Source: Actinomycetota bacterium (lineage in GTDB: Bacteria > Actinomycetota > Actinomycetes > Mycobacteriales > JACQDL01). From it: a DNA stretch of 64,000 bases. Of the stretch, positions 48,156 to 57,824 are shown one piece after another. Each line of letters begins with the position of its first letter. Within the stretch, counting starts at the first letter, position 1. The position numbers and the translations under genes are program-made. The stretch is from assembly GCA_016201065.1 (NCBI GenBank), contig JACQDL010000023.1:1-64000 (forward strand), written 5' to 3'. A model generated the notes under the pieces. That model searched no databases, was not told the origin of the DNA, and was given only the letters and a program-made list of their open reading frames with translations.

Positions 48156-48770
48156 CTACTCGCTCGGGTCGGCCTTCGTCGCGGCCGGCTCGGTGACCGC
48201 CGACCCGGTGTCGGCGACCTCGCTATCGGTGACCTCGGTGTCGGTGACCTCGGTGTCGGCGTCGGCAGCCTCGGCAGCCACCTTCGCGGCGGTCTCCGAC
48301 TCGGCGGCCAGCTCCCTGGCCGACTCCGCGGTCCGCCCGGTCGGCGCCTTCCGGCGGGCGAACCGGCTCCCCCGGGACCGCTCCGCCTCCGCCACCACGG
48401 ACCGCGCCACGGTGGTCGCCTCGACCAGCGAGATCTGTGCCATCGGGGCGTTGTCGCCCTTGCGTGGACCGATCTTGACGATCCGGGTGTAGCCGCCCGC
48501 CCGCTCCGCGTACATCGGACCGATGTTCGCGAAGAGGCTGTGAACCACGTCCTTGTCCCGGATCACCGCCATCACCTGACGTCGGGCGTGCAGGTCACCC
48601 CGCTTGGCGAAGGTGATCAACCGCTCGGCCAGCGGGCGCAGCCGCTTGGCCTTCGTCTCGGTCGTAGTGATCCTCCCGTGCTCGAACAGCGACGTCGCGA
48701 GGTTCGCGAGCATCAGCCGCTCGTGCGCGGGACCCGCGCCCAGGCGGGGGCCTTTGGTCGGCGTGGGCAT
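48156..48770 (-). CDS. rplQ: 50S ribosomal protein L17 with acidic C-terminal extension
   Basis: A 204-residue L17; the family core is only about 120 residues ([20 protein letters not shown] through the conserved [15 protein letters not shown] region). The C-terminal 65-70 residues are Ala/Glu/Asp/Thr-rich with repeated TEVTD units encoded by a tandem repeat at 48211-48255. Such acidic tails occur in other actinobacterial L17s. A long palindrome separates it from rpoA upstream. Confidence 0.95.
   Translation of the reverse strand: MPTPTKGPRLGAGPAHERLMLANLATSLFEHGRITTTETKAKRLRPLAERLITFAKRGDLHARRQVMAVIRDKDVVHSLFANIGPMYAERAGGYTRIVKIGPRKGDNAPMAQISLVEATTVARSVVAEAERSRGSRFARRKAPTGRTAESARELAAESETAAKVAAEAADADTEVTDTEVTDSEVADTGSAVTEPAATKADPSE
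48211..48255. repeat. 15-bp tandem repeat in rplQ 3' end
   Basis: TCGGTGACCTCGGTG is perfect at 48226 and 48241, with a degenerate copy at 48211. It encodes the repeated Asp-Thr-Glu-Val-Thr units of the L17 tail in frame. Confidence 0.85.
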
Positions 48771-48794
48771 TGTCGGCGCTCCTTGTACTGCTGC

Positions 48795-48831
48795 GTCACG
48801 GAAATCTGGGTCACGGACATCTGGGTCACGG
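48795..48831. repeat. 15-bp tandem repeat, about 2.5 copies, in rpoA-rplQ gap
   Basis: GTCACGGAAATCTGG, GTCACGGACATCTGG and a partial GTCACGG lie head to tail just upstream of rplQ, between its start and the rpoA-proximal palindrome. Confidence 0.85.
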
Positions 48832-48836
48832 CCGCC

Positions 48837-48878
48837 TGACCGACCGGGGCCGCCCCCGGGGGCGGCCCCGGTCGGTCA
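48837..48878. terminator. perfect 42-bp palindrome at the rpoA stop
   Basis: The two 21-bp arms (48837-48857 and 48858-48878) are exact reverse complements with no spacer, and the rpoA stop codon is the outermost triplet. RNA would fold into a very stable hairpin. It lies between rpoA and rplQ in the same direction, so it could terminate most transcripts, attenuate rplQ expression, or protect or process the mRNA end. Confidence 0.8.
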
Positions 48879-49904
48879 GAGCTGCTCGGTCTCGGCGTAG
48901 TCCTGGTCGTCGTATCCGTTGGTCTCGCCGCCGAAGTTGTCGGCTGCGCGAGTGGGATCGAAGCCGGGCGGGCTGTCCTTGAGGGCCAGTGCCATGCCGG
49001 CGAGCTTGGCCTTCACCTCGTCGATCGACTTCGCCCCGAAGTTGCGGATGTCGAGCAGGTCCGCCTCGCTGCGCGAGAGCAGCTCACCGACGGTGTGGAT
49101 GCCCTCCCGCTTGAGGCAGTTGTAGGAGCGGACGGTGAGTTCCATCTCCTCGATCGGCATGTTGAAGTTGGCGATGTCGGCGGCCTCGGACGGGGACGGC
49201 CCGACCTCGATCCCCTCGACCTCGACGTTGAGCTCGCGGAACAGCCCGAAGAGCTCGACCAGGGTCTTGCCCGCGCTGGCCACCGCGTCCCGCGGAGTGA
49301 TCGACGACTTCGTCTCGACGTCCACGATCAGGCGGTCGAAGTCGGTCCGCTGCTCCACCCGGGTCGCCTCGACCCGGTAGCTGACCTTGAGCACGGGAGA
49401 GTAGATCGAGTCCACCGGAATCCGGCCGATTTCCTGCCCAGGCTGCTTGTTCTGGGTGGCCGGAACGTAGCCGCGACCGCGCTCGACGGTCAGCTCGATC
49501 TCCAGCCGCCCCTTCTTGTTGATGGTGGCGATGTGCAGGTCGGAGTTGTGCACCTCGACGCCGGCGGGCGGCGCGATGTCAGCCGCCGTCACCTCACCGG
49601 GACCCTGCTTGCGCAGGTACATCGTGACCGGCTCATCGGACTCCGAGCTGACCACCAGCTCCTTGAGGTTGAGGATCAGGTCGGTGACGTCCTCCTTCAC
49701 CCCCGGCACGGTGGTGAACTCGTGCAGCACGCCGTCGATCCGGATGCTGGTCACCGCGGCGCCGGGAATCGAGGAGAGCAGGGTGCGCCGCAACGAGTTG
49801 CCGAGGGTGTAGCCGAAGCCCGGCTCCAGCGGTTCGATCACGAACCGGGAGCGGAACTCGTCGATCGGCTCCTCGATCAACGCCGGACGCTGGCTGATCA
49901 GCAT
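48876..49904 (-). CDS. rpoA: RNA polymerase alpha subunit
   Basis: A 342-residue alpha subunit. It begins [20 protein letters not shown] and has the assembly motif [20 protein letters not shown]. The C-terminal domain that binds UP elements and activators carries [16 protein letters not shown] and [11 protein letters not shown]. An acidic tail of about 30 residues follows. ATG at 49904 chosen by homology. Confidence 0.98.
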   Translation of the reverse strand: MLISQRPALIEEPIDEFRSRFVIEPLEPGFGYTLGNSLRRTLLSSIPGAAVTSIRIDGVLHEFTTVPGVKEDVTDLILNLKELVVSSESDEPVTMYLRKQGPGEVTAADIAPPAGVEVHNSDLHIATINKKGRLEIELTVERGRGYVPATQNKQPGQEIGRIPVDSIYSPVLKVSYRVEATRVEQRTDFDRLIVDVETKSSITPRDAVASAGKTLVELFGLFRELNVEVEGIEVGPSPSEAADIANFNMPIEEMELTVRSYNCLKREGIHTVGELLSRSEADLLDIRNFGAKSIDEVKAKLAGMALALKDSPPGFDPTRAADNFGGETNGYDDQDYAETEQL

Positions 49905-49926
49905 GATGATCCCCTTCCGTTCCTCT

Positions 49927-49972
49927 GGCGCCCGCCATATGGCGCCGGGAGACGCGGGGCCGCTGCCCCGCG
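49927..49972. promoter_or_regulatory. two hairpins in the rpsD-rpoA gap
   Basis: GGCGCC at 49927 and 49941 can pair around an 8-nt loop, and CGCGGGGC/GCCCCGCG (49953-49972) pair perfectly over 8 bp with a 4-nt loop. Both lie in the 146-bp leader before rpoA. Possible processing or attenuation signals. Confidence 0.4.
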
Positions 49973-50050
49973 GTGGTGCTCTCGCGCCGGACCGGACCGG
50001 CACCATGCCCACGACCGGGCCCGGCGAACACCGGGCCGGCCGCGGGACCG

Positions 50051-50677
50051 CTACTTCGAGTACAGCTCGACGATAAGCTGTTCCTGGACCGGCGTGTCGA
50101 TAACCTGCCGCTCCGGAAGGCTGTGGACCAGGATCCGCATCCGGGAGGAGATCACCTCCAGCCAGGCCGGCACCTGCCGGGAGCCGGCCTCGGCGCGCGC
50201 CACCACGAACGGCGTCAGCTCACGGGAACGTGCCCGCACATCGACGATGTCGTTCGGGCTGACCCGGTACGACGGGATGTCGACCTTCCGGCCGTTCACC
50301 TCGATGTGGCCGTGCCGGACGAGCTGCCGGGCGGCGTCCCGGGAGTGCGCGAACCCGGCCCGGAAGACGATGTTGTCCAGCCTGCTCTCCAGGATCTGCA
50401 ACAACGCCTCACCGGTCTTGCCGGCACCCTTGTTCGCCTCGGCGTAGTACCGCCGGAACTGCTTCTCCAGCACCCCGTAGACACGCTTGGCCTTCTGCTT
50501 CTCGCGCGACTGGAGCAGGTACTCGCTCTCCTTGGTCCGGCCGCGCCCGTGCTCACCCGGCGGGTACGGCTTGGACTCCATCGGGCACTTCGGCCCGTCG
50601 CACTTGCTGCCCTTGAGGAACAGCTTCATCTTCTCCCGCCGGCAGAGCCGGCAGTCGGCACCGGTATAACGGGCCAT
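50051..50677 (-). CDS. rpsD: 30S ribosomal protein S4, zinc-type
   Basis: A 208-residue S4 that nucleates 30S assembly. C9, C12, C26 and C31 form the N-terminal zinc site (C+ form). The S4 RNA-binding domain is visible in [20 protein letters not shown] near 90-110 followed by [17 protein letters not shown]. It ends in IVELYSK. 24 bp follow rpsK. Confidence 0.97.
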   Translation of the reverse strand: MARYTGADCRLCRREKMKLFLKGSKCDGPKCPMESKPYPPGEHGRGRTKESEYLLQSREKQKAKRVYGVLEKQFRRYYAEANKGAGKTGEALLQILESRLDNIVFRAGFAHSRDAARQLVRHGHIEVNGRKVDIPSYRVSPNDIVDVRARSRELTPFVVARAEAGSRQVPAWLEVISSRMRILVHSLPERQVIDTPVQEQLIVELYSK

Positions 50678-50700
50678 GTCTGTCTCCCTTCTCCGGTGCC

Positions 50701-51108
50701 TCAGACCCGCCGACGCTTCGGCGGCCTGCAGCCGTTGTGCGGCTGTGGGGTCACGTCCTGGATCGATCCGACCTCAAGCCCGGTCGCCTGCAGCGACCGG
50801 ATCGCGGTCTCCCGGCCGGAGCCGGGTCCCTTGACGAAGACGTCCACCTTCCGCATCCCGTGCTCGTGGGCCTTCCGGGCGGCGCTCTCCGCAGCGAGCT
50901 GGGCCGCGAACGGCGTCGACTTGCGGGAGCCCTTGAAGCCCACATGACCGGCGGAGGCCCACGCGATCACGTTCCCGGCCGGGTCGGTGATCGTCACGAT
51001 GGTGTTGTTGAAGGTGCTCTTGATGTGCGCGTGCCCGTGGGCGATGTTCTTCTTTTCCTTGCGCCTGACCTTCTTGACGGCGGCGCCGGCTCGGGTCTTG
51101 GGAGGCAT
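50701..51108 (-). CDS. rpsK: 30S ribosomal protein S11
   Basis: A 135-residue S11. [20 protein letters not shown] and [20 protein letters not shown] are characteristic, and the end CRPPKRRRV is the conserved tail at the platform of the small subunit. Confidence 0.98.
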   Translation of the reverse strand: MPPKTRAGAAVKKVRRKEKKNIAHGHAHIKSTFNNTIVTITDPAGNVIAWASAGHVGFKGSRKSTPFAAQLAAESAARKAHEHGMRKVDVFVKGPGSGRETAIRSLQATGLEVGSIQDVTPQPHNGCRPPKRRRV

Positions 51109-51126
51109 TCTGTTGGGTATCTCCAG

Positions 51127-51160
51127 ATCGCTGAAGGTCGAGTATCGCTGAGCGTCGAGT
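51127..51160. repeat. 17-bp imperfect tandem repeat in rpsM-rpsK gap
   Basis: ATCGCTGAAGGTCGAGT and ATCGCTGAGCGTCGAGT (15 of 17 identical) lie head to tail between the rpsM stop and the rpsK start. Confidence 0.75.
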
Positions 51161-51180
51161 CAGTGGCTGGCCGGCGGCCG

Positions 51181-51561
51181 CTACTTCTTGCCGGTCTTCT
51201 TCTTGCCGGCGATGGTCTTCTTGGGGCCCTTGCGGGTACGGGCATTCGTCTTGGTGCGCTGCCCGTGCACCGGCAGGCCGCGGCGATGCCGGATGCCCTG
51301 GTAACAGCCGATCTCGATCTTGCGCCGGATGTCCTGGGCGACCTCCCGGCGAAGGTCGCCTTCGACCTTGTAGTTGGTCTCGATCCAGTCGCGCAGCGCG
51401 ATCAGGTCCGTGTCGGACAGGTCCCGCACCCGGACGTCCGGGCTGATGCCGGTGCCGGCGAGGGTCGCGGTGGACCGGGTCCGACCGATGCCGTAGATGT
51501 AGGTGAGCGCGATCTCCAACCGCTTCTCGCGGGGAAGGTCGACGCCGACAAGACGTGCCAT
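51181..51561 (-). CDS. rpsM: 30S ribosomal protein S13
   Basis: A 126-residue S13 contacting tRNA and 50S bridges. It begins [19 protein letters not shown], has [20 protein letters not shown], and ends in a lysine-rich tail. ATG at 51561; 13 upstream in-frame residues are excluded by homology. Confidence 0.98.
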   Translation of the reverse strand: MARLVGVDLPREKRLEIALTYIYGIGRTRSTATLAGTGISPDVRVRDLSDTDLIALRDWIETNYKVEGDLRREVAQDIRRKIEIGCYQGIRHRRGLPVHGQRTKTNARTRKGPKKTIAGKKKTGKK

Positions 51562-51606
51562 GCGGGCGTACTCCTCACGTGCCGCGGAGGTCTGCCGCAC
51601 CCCACC

Positions 51607-51657
51607 CCTCGCCTGCCCCGGCGAGGCCCCGGCCTCCGTACCGGGGGTGCCCGGGGC
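51607..51657. promoter_or_regulatory. two stem-loops in the rpmJ-rpsM gap
   Basis: CCTCGCC/GGCGAGG (51607-51613 with 51620-51626) and GCCCCGG/CCGGGGC (51626-51632 with 51651-51657) form consecutive stems in the ~140-bp leader before rpsM. Possible attenuation or mRNA-processing elements. Confidence 0.4.
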
Positions 51658-51698
51658 TGGTCACGCCGGCCCCGGTTGGGATGCGAATGACTGTCTGG

Positions 51699-51812
51699 CT
51701 AGCCCTGACGCTGCTTGTGGCGCAGGTTCTCGCAGATGACCATGACCCGCCCGTTGCGGCGGATCACCTTGCACTTGTCGCAGATCTTCTTGACGCTCGG
51801 TTGGACCTTCAC
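51699..51812 (-). CDS. rpmJ: 50S ribosomal protein L36, zinc-type
   Basis: A 37-residue protein read on the minus strand as [20 protein letters not shown] and then [17 protein letters not shown]. Zinc ligands C11, C14, C27 and H32 are intact. GTG at 51812 follows AGGAGTT. It lies between infA and rpsM, its usual place. Confidence 0.96.
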   Translation of the reverse strand: MKVQPSVKKICDKCKVIRRNGRVMVICENLRHKQRQG

Positions 51813-51845
51813 GGCTGTTGCAACTCCTGATCGTGACGCCTGCTG

Positions 51846-51880
51846 GCACGGCCCGACGGTCGGCGGACTTTCGGCCGTGC
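51846..51880. promoter_or_regulatory. stem-loop in the infA-rpmJ gap
   Basis: GCACGGCC and GGCCGTGC pair over 8 bp across a 19-nt interior that can form its own small stem. It lies in the 93-bp leader before rpmJ. Confidence 0.35.
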
Positions 51881-51905
51881 GACCGAACTGCGGGTGGACG
51901 CCGTG

Positions 51906-52127
51906 CTACTTGTAGCGATAGACGATGCGCCCGCGGGTGAGATCGTACGGCGACAGCTCCACCACTACCCGGTCCTCGGGGAGGATCCGGATGTAGTGCT
52001 GACGCATCTTGCCGCTGATGTGTGCCAGAACCCTGTGACCGTTTGTGAGCTCGACCCGGAACATCGCGTTCGGGAGCGGCTCGACCACGCGGCCTTCGAC
52101 CTCAATGGCCCCGTCCTTCTTGGGCAT
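51906..52127 (-). CDS. infA: translation initiation factor IF-1
   Basis: A 73-residue OB-fold factor covering the ribosomal A site at initiation. [40 protein letters not shown] and the end GRIVYRYK match the family along its whole length. Confidence 0.98.
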   Translation of the reverse strand: MPKKDGAIEVEGRVVEPLPNAMFRVELTNGHRVLAHISGKMRQHYIRILPEDRVVVELSPYDLTRGRIVYRYK

Positions 52128-52305
52128 GTCCTCCGCAATCGTGACGTGTGCTGTGTGCTGTGCAGGGTCGGCGCTGCGTCAGAGGGCGTCGCAGGCGTGT
52201 GCGGCCACAGCACACGCGGGAACGGCAACGGAACACCGACTGATGAGTGTACGGATTGCGGTTCCGATCACCAAACCGGCACCGGGCAGGCCGCTCGGCC
52301 ACCCA

Positions 52306-52854
52306 TCAGGTGGACCGTCCGGTCAGCGCCCGCATGAGCAGGACCGCGCCCCACGGCCCGGCCACCCAGAGGAACCAGGGCGAGGTGAACCCCGAGGTCA
52401 CGCCGATGATGAGCCAGATGGTAAAGGTGATCACACTCGCGGTGGCCCAGGTCGCGACCATCGCACGCTGGCCCGCCCGGTGCACCATCTCGCTCCGCCG
52501 CGCGCGGCGGAGCGGCCGCTCCCGATCCCGCTCCACCTTGGCGTTGATCTTGTGGGTGGCGAGATCGAGCAGAGCCTGCCTGAGGTCCTGTGGAGTGGCG
52601 GGCTGCCGATCCACGAACTCGACCGCACCCGACCCGGGCGGCGTGGACAGGTCGGCCGTGAGCACCCGGAGTTCGCCCGCGGTCTTCGCGGCGTAGGCGA
52701 CAGAGATCCGCTCCTCCAGCTCCGCGAGCTCCAGCTGCCCGTCCGCGAACGCCTGGTTCAGCCGGGTGACCACGCGCTCCCGCTCGGCATTGCCGACCCG
52801 GAGGGCGTCCCTCGGGTCACCTGCGGAGGGACTCACGGCGCCGCTGTCCACCAC
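52306..52854 (-). CDS. DUF1707 and 2TM domain membrane protein
   Basis: A 182-residue protein. Residues about 17-65 are a DUF1707 (SHOCT-like) domain: RVGNAERERVVTRLNQAFADGQ, cut here at RLNQAFADGQLELAELEERI. A basic linker leads to two hydrophobic segments near 130-150 and 158-175 (2TM domain). It sits between map and infA, an actinobacterial insertion in the ribosomal region. Function unknown. Confidence 0.8.
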   Translation of the reverse strand: MVDSGAVSPSAGDPRDALRVGNAERERVVTRLNQAFADGQLELAELEERISVAYAAKTAGELRVLTADLSTPPGSGAVEFVDRQPATPQDLRQALLDLATHKINAKVERDRERPLRRARRSEMVHRAGQRAMVATWATASVITFTIWLIIGVTSGFTSPWFLWVAGPWGAVLLMRALTGRST

Positions 52855-52915
52855 GGCTCCAGCCTAGCCCGACGCATGTGCGACACAAGCCGCATTGCCC
52901 GCGGCTCCGCTCCGG

Positions 52916-53725
52916 CTACCCGGCATGAACGGCCGCCCGGACGCCGTACTCAGCCAGCTTCGCGGCGCCACCATCGGCTGCGGTGAGTACCCAGGGTCCG
53001 TCCTTGGTGATCGCCACCGTGTGCTCGAAGTGCGCGGCGAGCGAACCGTCGACGGTGACCACCGTCCACCCGTCGTCGAGCTCGCGGGTGTCCGCCCCGG
53101 CCATCGTGATCATCGGCTCGATGGCGAGGCACAGCCCAGGCACGAGTCGCGGCCCGCGACCGGGCCTGCCGAAGTTGAGCACATGCGGGTCCTGGTGCAT
53201 CTCGGTGCCGATGCCGTGGCCACCGTAGTGGTCGACGATGCCGTAGCCGCCCCGTCCCCGAACCGCCACCTCCACCGCATGGCTGATGTCGGTGAGCCGA
53301 CCGCCGGGAAGCGCCGCGGCGAAACCGGCCCACATCGACTCCTCGCAGACCCGCATCATCTCGGCGTGCTCGGGCGCGACCTCCCCGACCCCAACCGTGA
53401 TCGCGGAGTCGCCGTGCCAGCCGTCCACGATCGCGCCGCAGTCGACGGACAACACGTCGCCCTCCCGGAGCACCGCGCCGCGGTCCGGGATGCCGTGGAC
53501 GACCTCATCGTTGACGGAGGTACAGATGGTGGCCGGGAACCCCCGATACCCCTTGAACGACGGTACCGCCCCGGCGGCGCGGATGGTCCGCTCGGCGAGC
53601 GCATCGAGATCAGCGGTGCTGATTCCGGGCGCCACGGCGTCCCGGAGCACCGCAAGGGTCTGCTGGACAACCAAGCCGGCCGCCCGCATCCGGCCGATCT
53701 CGTCCTCGGTCTTGATCTGGATCAT
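52916..53725 (-). CDS. map: methionine aminopeptidase, type I
   Basis: A 269-residue metalloprotease removing N-terminal Met from nascent proteins. It begins MIQIKTEDEIGRMRAAGLVV. Metal ligands are seen in VDCGAIVDGWHGDSA, GHGIGTEMHQDPHV and the FEHTVAI region. ATG at 53725. It follows adk by 45 bp. Confidence 0.95.
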   Translation of the reverse strand: MIQIKTEDEIGRMRAAGLVVQQTLAVLRDAVAPGISTADLDALAERTIRAAGAVPSFKGYRGFPATICTSVNDEVVHGIPDRGAVLREGDVLSVDCGAIVDGWHGDSAITVGVGEVAPEHAEMMRVCEESMWAGFAAALPGGRLTDISHAVEVAVRGRGGYGIVDHYGGHGIGTEMHQDPHVLNFGRPGRGPRLVPGLCLAIEPMITMAGADTRELDDGWTVVTVDGSLAAHFEHTVAITKDGPWVLTAADGGAAKLAEYGVRAAVHAG

Positions 53726-53770
53726 CCGGTCCCGCCTTCTCCACCCACGCATTCGCTGCCATCCCGTACT

Positions 53771-54424
53771 TCAGCCGTCCAGGTGCCGCAGGGCGTCGAT
53801 CGCCCGGTCGGTGATGTCATCGACCAGACCGGTGGCGTCGATGCCCACCAGAATCCCGCGCTCGGCGTAGAAGGCCACCAGTGGCGCGGTCTGCTCGCCG
53901 TAGACGTCCAACCGGTGCCTGATCGTGTTCGGCAGGTCGTCGTCGCGCTGGAACAGCTCGCCACCGCAGTGGTCGCAGAACCCCTCCCGGCTCGAGGGAT
54001 CGAAGTCGGAGTGCCAGATGTGCCCGCACGTCCGGCAGGTGCGCCGGCCCGACAACCGCCGGATCACCTCCTCGTCGTCGGCCACCAGTTCCAGCACGAG
54101 GTCGAGCTTCGTCCCCAGGTCGGCCAGGATGCCATCGAGAATCTCCGCCTGCCGCACGTTGCGCGGGAAGCCATCGAAGACGAACCCGTCGGATGCGTCC
54201 GGCTCGGCCAGCCGATCCCGGACCATCGCGACGGTGATCTCGTCGGGCACCAGGTCCCCGGCATCCATGTACCGCTTGGCGCTCAACCCCAGCGAGGTGC
54301 CCTGGCTGACGTTGGTGCGGAAGATGTCACCGGTCGAGATCTTCGGTATGGCGAAGTGTGCGGCGACGAACTGGGCCTGGGTGCCCTTGCCGGCCCCGGG
54401 CGGTCCGACCAGCACCAGCCTCAC
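53771..54424 (-). CDS. adk: adenylate kinase, zinc-lid type
   Basis: A 217-residue kinase balancing ATP, ADP and AMP. Walker A is GPPGAGKGT (7-15); the AMP site has ISTGDIFR, and DGFPRN follows. The lid carries CRTCG and CDHCG, a four-cysteine zinc site, unlike many actinobacterial kinases with short lids. GTG at 54424; the upstream in-frame stretch is repeat DNA. Confidence 0.95.
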   Translation of the reverse strand: MRLVLVGPPGAGKGTQAQFVAAHFAIPKISTGDIFRTNVSQGTSLGLSAKRYMDAGDLVPDEITVAMVRDRLAEPDASDGFVFDGFPRNVRQAEILDGILADLGTKLDLVLELVADDEEVIRRLSGRRTCRTCGHIWHSDFDPSSREGFCDHCGGELFQRDDDLPNTIRHRLDVYGEQTAPLVAFYAERGILVGIDATGLVDDITDRAIDALRHLDG

Positions 54425-54477
54425 CGAAGCACCCCGATCGATGCCCGCCCCGGACCCGGGAGGCGCCACACCGGAAC

Positions 54478-54507
54478 ACACCAGACACGAGCACACCAGA
54501 CGCGAGC
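54478..54507. repeat. 15-bp tandem repeat in secY-adk gap
   Basis: ACACCAGACACGAGC and ACACCAGACGCGAGC (one mismatch) lie head to tail. Confidence 0.8.
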
Positions 54508-54529
54508 GCCCGGCCTGCCAGGCCGGGCG
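54507..54529. terminator. hairpin between secY and adk
   Basis: CGCCCGGCCTG and CAGGCCGGGCG are perfect 11-bp arms around a single base, 28 bp after the secY stop. Adjacent to the tandem repeat. It may terminate or attenuate read-through into adk. Confidence 0.5.
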
Positions 54530-54557
54530 ACCCACCGATGGTCCGCGATCGTGCTCA

Positions 54558-55880
54558 CTAGCGGAGGAAACCCTCGTAGTTGCGCTGCATGAGCTGGCTC
54601 TCGACCTGCTTGACCGTGTCGAGACCGACCCCCACCATGATCAGCACCGCGGTGCCGCCGAACGGGAAGTTCTGGTTGTTTCCGGCGGTGAAGCTGAAGA
54701 AGAAGTTCGGCAGCACCGCGATGATGGCCAGGTAGAGCGCGCCGGGGAGGGTGATCCGGGACAGCACGAAGCTCAGGTACTCCGAGGTCGGGCGGCCGGG
54801 GCGGATGCCCGGGATGAAGCCGCCGTACTTCTTCATCTCATCCGCACGCTCCTCCGGGTTGAAGGTGATCGAGACGTAGAAGTAGGTGAAGAAGACGATG
54901 AGCAGGAAGTACACCGCGATGTGCACCCAGCTGCCCTGGTTGACCAGCTGGTTCTGGACAAACCGCTGCCACCAGCTCGTGCTCGCACCACCGCTGGACA
55001 GGCTCGCGACGAGCTGCGGCAGGTAGAGCAGCGAGGACGCGAAGATCACCGGGATCACGCCGGCCTGGTTGACCTTCAACGGCAGGTAGGTCGACGTGCC
55101 GCCGTACATCCGGCGCCCCACCATCCGCTTCGCGTACTGCACCGGGATCCGGCGCTGGGCCTGCTCGACGAAGACGACCGCGGTAATGATCGCGAGACCC
55201 AGCAGGCAGATCATCGCGAACACGAAGCCGCCGCCGTTACGCAGCAGCGCACCGCCCTCGGCGGGGATTCGGGCCGCGATGCCGGTGAAGATCAGCAGTG
55301 ACATGCCGTTGCCGATCCCGCGGTCGGTGATCAGCTCACCGAGCCACATGATCACCGCGGTACCGGCGGTCATGGTGATCACCATGGTCATCAGGCCGAA
55401 GATCGACTCGTTCGTGATGATCGGGTACCGGTTCGGGTCGCAACCGACGAACAGCTGACCGCTGCGGGCCAGCGCGACCACGCCGGTGGACTGCAGGATC
55501 GCCAACCCCACCGTGAGGTACCGGGTGTACTGGGTCAGCTTGTTCTGCCCCGACTGCCCTTCCTTCCGCAGCGTCTCGAAGCGCGGGATCACGACCGTGA
55601 GCAGCTGGATGATGATGCTCGCCGTGATGTACGGCATGATCGTCAGCGCGAAGATCGACAACCGCAGCAGCGCGCCGCCGCTGAAGAGGTTGACCAGGCT
55701 GTAGAGATCCTTTGTGGCGCCCTGATTGACCACGGAGATGCACTGGTTGATGTTCTTCGTCGACACCCCGGGGGTCGGCACGCTGGCACCGAGCCGGTAC
55801 AGGGCGATGATGCTGAACGAGAAGAGCAGCTTCTTGCGCAGGTCAGGCGTCCGGAACGCCGATGCGAACGCGGAAAGCAC
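54558..55880 (-). CDS. secY: preprotein translocase subunit SecY
   Basis: A 440-residue channel subunit with about ten transmembrane helices. [20 protein letters not shown] starts helix 1; [20 protein letters not shown] and the cytoplasmic [15 protein letters not shown] loop are conserved. It ends [15 protein letters not shown]-like ([15 protein letters not shown]). It begins 265 bp after rplO, an unusually long leader for the spc operon. Confidence 0.97.
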   Translation of the reverse strand: MLSAFASAFRTPDLRKKLLFSFSIIALYRLGASVPTPGVSTKNINQCISVVNQGATKDLYSLVNLFSGGALLRLSIFALTIMPYITASIIIQLLTVVIPRFETLRKEGQSGQNKLTQYTRYLTVGLAILQSTGVVALARSGQLFVGCDPNRYPIITNESIFGLMTMVITMTAGTAVIMWLGELITDRGIGNGMSLLIFTGIAARIPAEGGALLRNGGGFVFAMICLLGLAIITAVVFVEQAQRRIPVQYAKRMVGRRMYGGTSTYLPLKVNQAGVIPVIFASSLLYLPQLVASLSSGGASTSWWQRFVQNQLVNQGSWVHIAVYFLLIVFFTYFYVSITFNPEERADEMKKYGGFIPGIRPGRPTSEYLSFVLSRITLPGALYLAIIAVLPNFFFSFTAGNNQNFPFGGTAVLIMVGVGLDTVKQVESQLMQRNYEGFLR

Positions 55881-55972
55881 GAATCCTCCTGCGCCGTATG
55901 GGAGCCGCTGTCGACCCCCGTGTCCGAAGGCCGGGCGATCGCGCCTGCCCGGGTTGTCTGGCCCGTGTGGTC

Positions 55973-56000
55973 GTTGTCCGGTCTATGTTGTCCGGTCTAT
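55973..56000. repeat. 14-bp perfect tandem duplication in secY leader
   Basis: GTTGTCCGGTCTAT occurs twice head to tail in the rplO-secY gap, followed by CCGATCGATC. Confidence 0.85.
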
Positions 56001-56144
56001 CCGATCGATCCTGCGCAATCTGATCGACGTGGCCCGATCCTGGGCAGCGCTGGCCCACGCGACGCCCAATCCCGCAGGGTGAGACTGTAACAGTGAATCA
56101 GCTGAAGCCCACCGTCGCCCGGGCCGGCCCCGCCGGGGGGACGG

Positions 56145-56588
56145 TCACAGTTCGGTGACCGACCCCCCGGCTGCGGCAATCTTCTCCTTCGCGGAGCCGG
56201 AGAAGGCGTGCGCACTCACGTTCAGGGCAACGCCGCCGACCTCGCCGGTGCCCAGGACCTTCACCAGCGAGTCCTTGCGCACCGCTCCCGCCTCGACCAT
56301 CTCGTCCGGACCGATCGTGCCGCCCGCCGGGAAGAGCTGGGCCAGCCGCTCGACGTTGACGACCTGGTACTCGACGCGAAACCGGTTCTTGAAGCCCTTG
56401 AGCTTCGGCAGCCGCATGTGGATCGGCATCTGGCCGCCCTCGAACCGGTCAGACACCTGGTACCGGGCCTTGGTGCCCTTGGTGCCGCGGCCGGCCGTCT
56501 TGCCCTTGGAGGCTTCACCACGCCCGACCCGCATCTTCGGGGTGTTGGACCCCTTCGCCGGCCGAAGGTGATGGATCTTGATGGGCAT
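56145..56588 (-). CDS. rplO: 50S ribosomal protein L15
   Basis: A 147-residue L15. [30 protein letters not shown] and [20 protein letters not shown] are characteristic. It overlaps no neighbour; rpmD ends 3 bp upstream. Confidence 0.98.
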   Translation of the reverse strand: MPIKIHHLRPAKGSNTPKMRVGRGEASKGKTAGRGTKGTKARYQVSDRFEGGQMPIHMRLPKLKGFKNRFRVEYQVVNVERLAQLFPAGGTIGPDEMVEAGAVRKDSLVKVLGTGEVGGVALNVSAHAFSGSAKEKIAAAGGSVTEL

Positions 56589-56591
56589 CGG

Positions 56592-56774
56592 TTAGTCGAC
56601 CTCCTCGACCCGCACCATGTGCGGTACGGCGTTGACCATGCCGCGGATCTCCGGGCGGTCCTCCTTGACAACCACGTCGTGGACCCGCTTCAGGCCAAGG
56701 GACCGCAGCGTCTCGCGCTGCTTGCGCAGCGCTCCGATCGTGGACCGGACCTGGGTGACCTTCAGTCGCGCCAT
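56592..56774 (-). CDS. rpmD: 50S ribosomal protein L30
   Basis: A 60-residue L30: [20 protein letters not shown], then [16 protein letters not shown] at 56774, 4 bp after the rpsE stop; a longer open frame upstream is antisense-like noise. Confidence 0.96.
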   Translation of the reverse strand: MARLKVTQVRSTIGALRKQRETLRSLGLKRVHDVVVKEDRPEIRGMVNAVPHMVRVEEVD

Positions 56775-56778
56775 CGGG

Positions 56779-57387
56779 TCACACCCCCTGACCGGCAGCG
56801 CGGGCACGCAACAGGCCGGCCGGAGCGACATCCTCCAGCGGCAGGCCCCGCTTGGCGGCGATCTCCTCGGGGCGGACCAGCCCCCGCAGAGCCGCGACCG
56901 TCGCGTGCACGATGTTGATCGGGTTGTCCGAGCCGAGGCTCTTCGACAGTATGTCGTGGATCCCGGCGCACTCCAGCACCGCGCGCACCGCGCCACCCGC
57001 GATCACCCCCGTACCCGGGCTGGCCGGCTTCAGCAGCACCACTCCCGCCGCGGCCTCACCGGTGATCGGGTGCGGGATCGTCTTCGCGATGCGCGGCACC
57101 TTGAAGAAGTGCTTCTTGGCCTCCTCCACGCCCTTGGCGATGGCGGCCGGCACCTCCTTGGCCTTGCCGTACCCCACCCCGACGGTGCCGTCGCCGTCGC
57201 CGACCACGACCAGCGCGGTGAAGCTGAACCGGCGGCCACCCTTGACGACCTTGGCGACACGGTTGATGGCGACGACCCGCTCAAGGTGCGGGGTCTTCTC
57301 GGCGGCCGCCCCACCCCGGCCACCGTCCCGGCGGTCGCGGCGATCACGGTCGCCACCTCCGCCGCCACGGCGCTGCGTTCCAGGCAT
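56779..57387 (-). CDS. rpsE: 30S ribosomal protein S5
   Basis: A 202-residue S5 with a Gly/Arg/Asp-rich N-terminal extension of about 30 residues. Core: [33 protein letters not shown] and [19 protein letters not shown] at 57387. Confidence 0.98.
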   Translation of the reverse strand: MPGTQRRGGGGGDRDRRDRRDGGRGGAAAEKTPHLERVVAINRVAKVVKGGRRFSFTALVVVGDGDGTVGVGYGKAKEVPAAIAKGVEEAKKHFFKVPRIAKTIPHPITGEAAAGVVLLKPASPGTGVIAGGAVRAVLECAGIHDILSKSLGSDNPINIVHATVAALRGLVRPEEIAAKRGLPLEDVAPAGLLRARAAGQGV

Positions 57388-57428
57388 CAGGCGGTCCTTC
57401 CGTTCTCGATGTCAGTGATCGTGGTCAT

Positions 57429-57821
57429 TCAGAATCCCAGCCCGGTCTCGCGGGCGGCGTCCGCGAGAGCCGCGATCCGACCGTGGTACTTGTTCCCGCC
57501 ACGGTCGAAGACCACCTTGGTGATCCCGGCCGCCGCGGCCTGCTCGGCAATGAGCTGGCCCACCTTGCGGGCCTGTGCGGTCTTGTCGCCCTCGCCGGCC
57601 AGCTTGTACGTCGACGCCGAAACCAGCGTGACGCCACGATCGTCGTCGACGATCTGCGCGTAGATGTGCCTCGTCGACCGGGTGACGACCAGCCTCGGTC
57701 GCTCCGCCGTACCGGTGAGCCTACGCCGCAGCCGGAGGTGGCGGCGGGCCCGAGCGCCGCGCCGCTGCGCGGCCGCCCCGCTCGCCTGCGCCCCGCGGGT
57801 GATGGAGGTTGCGCTAACCAT
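57429..57821 (-). CDS. rplR: 50S ribosomal protein L18
   Basis: A 130-residue 5S rRNA-binding protein. [35 protein letters not shown] and [20 protein letters not shown] are conserved. Confidence 0.98.
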   Translation of the reverse strand: MVSATSITRGAQASGAAAQRRGARARRHLRLRRRLTGTAERPRLVVTRSTRHIYAQIVDDDRGVTLVSASTYKLAGEGDKTAQARKVGQLIAEQAAAAGITKVVFDRGGNKYHGRIAALADAARETGLGF

Positions 57822-57824
57822 GGC

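Noticed and set aside
45698-48196. 832-codon plus-strand frame over rpsI, rplM and truA
   Set aside because: Antisense to three conserved genes; low-complexity Arg/Pro/His composition.
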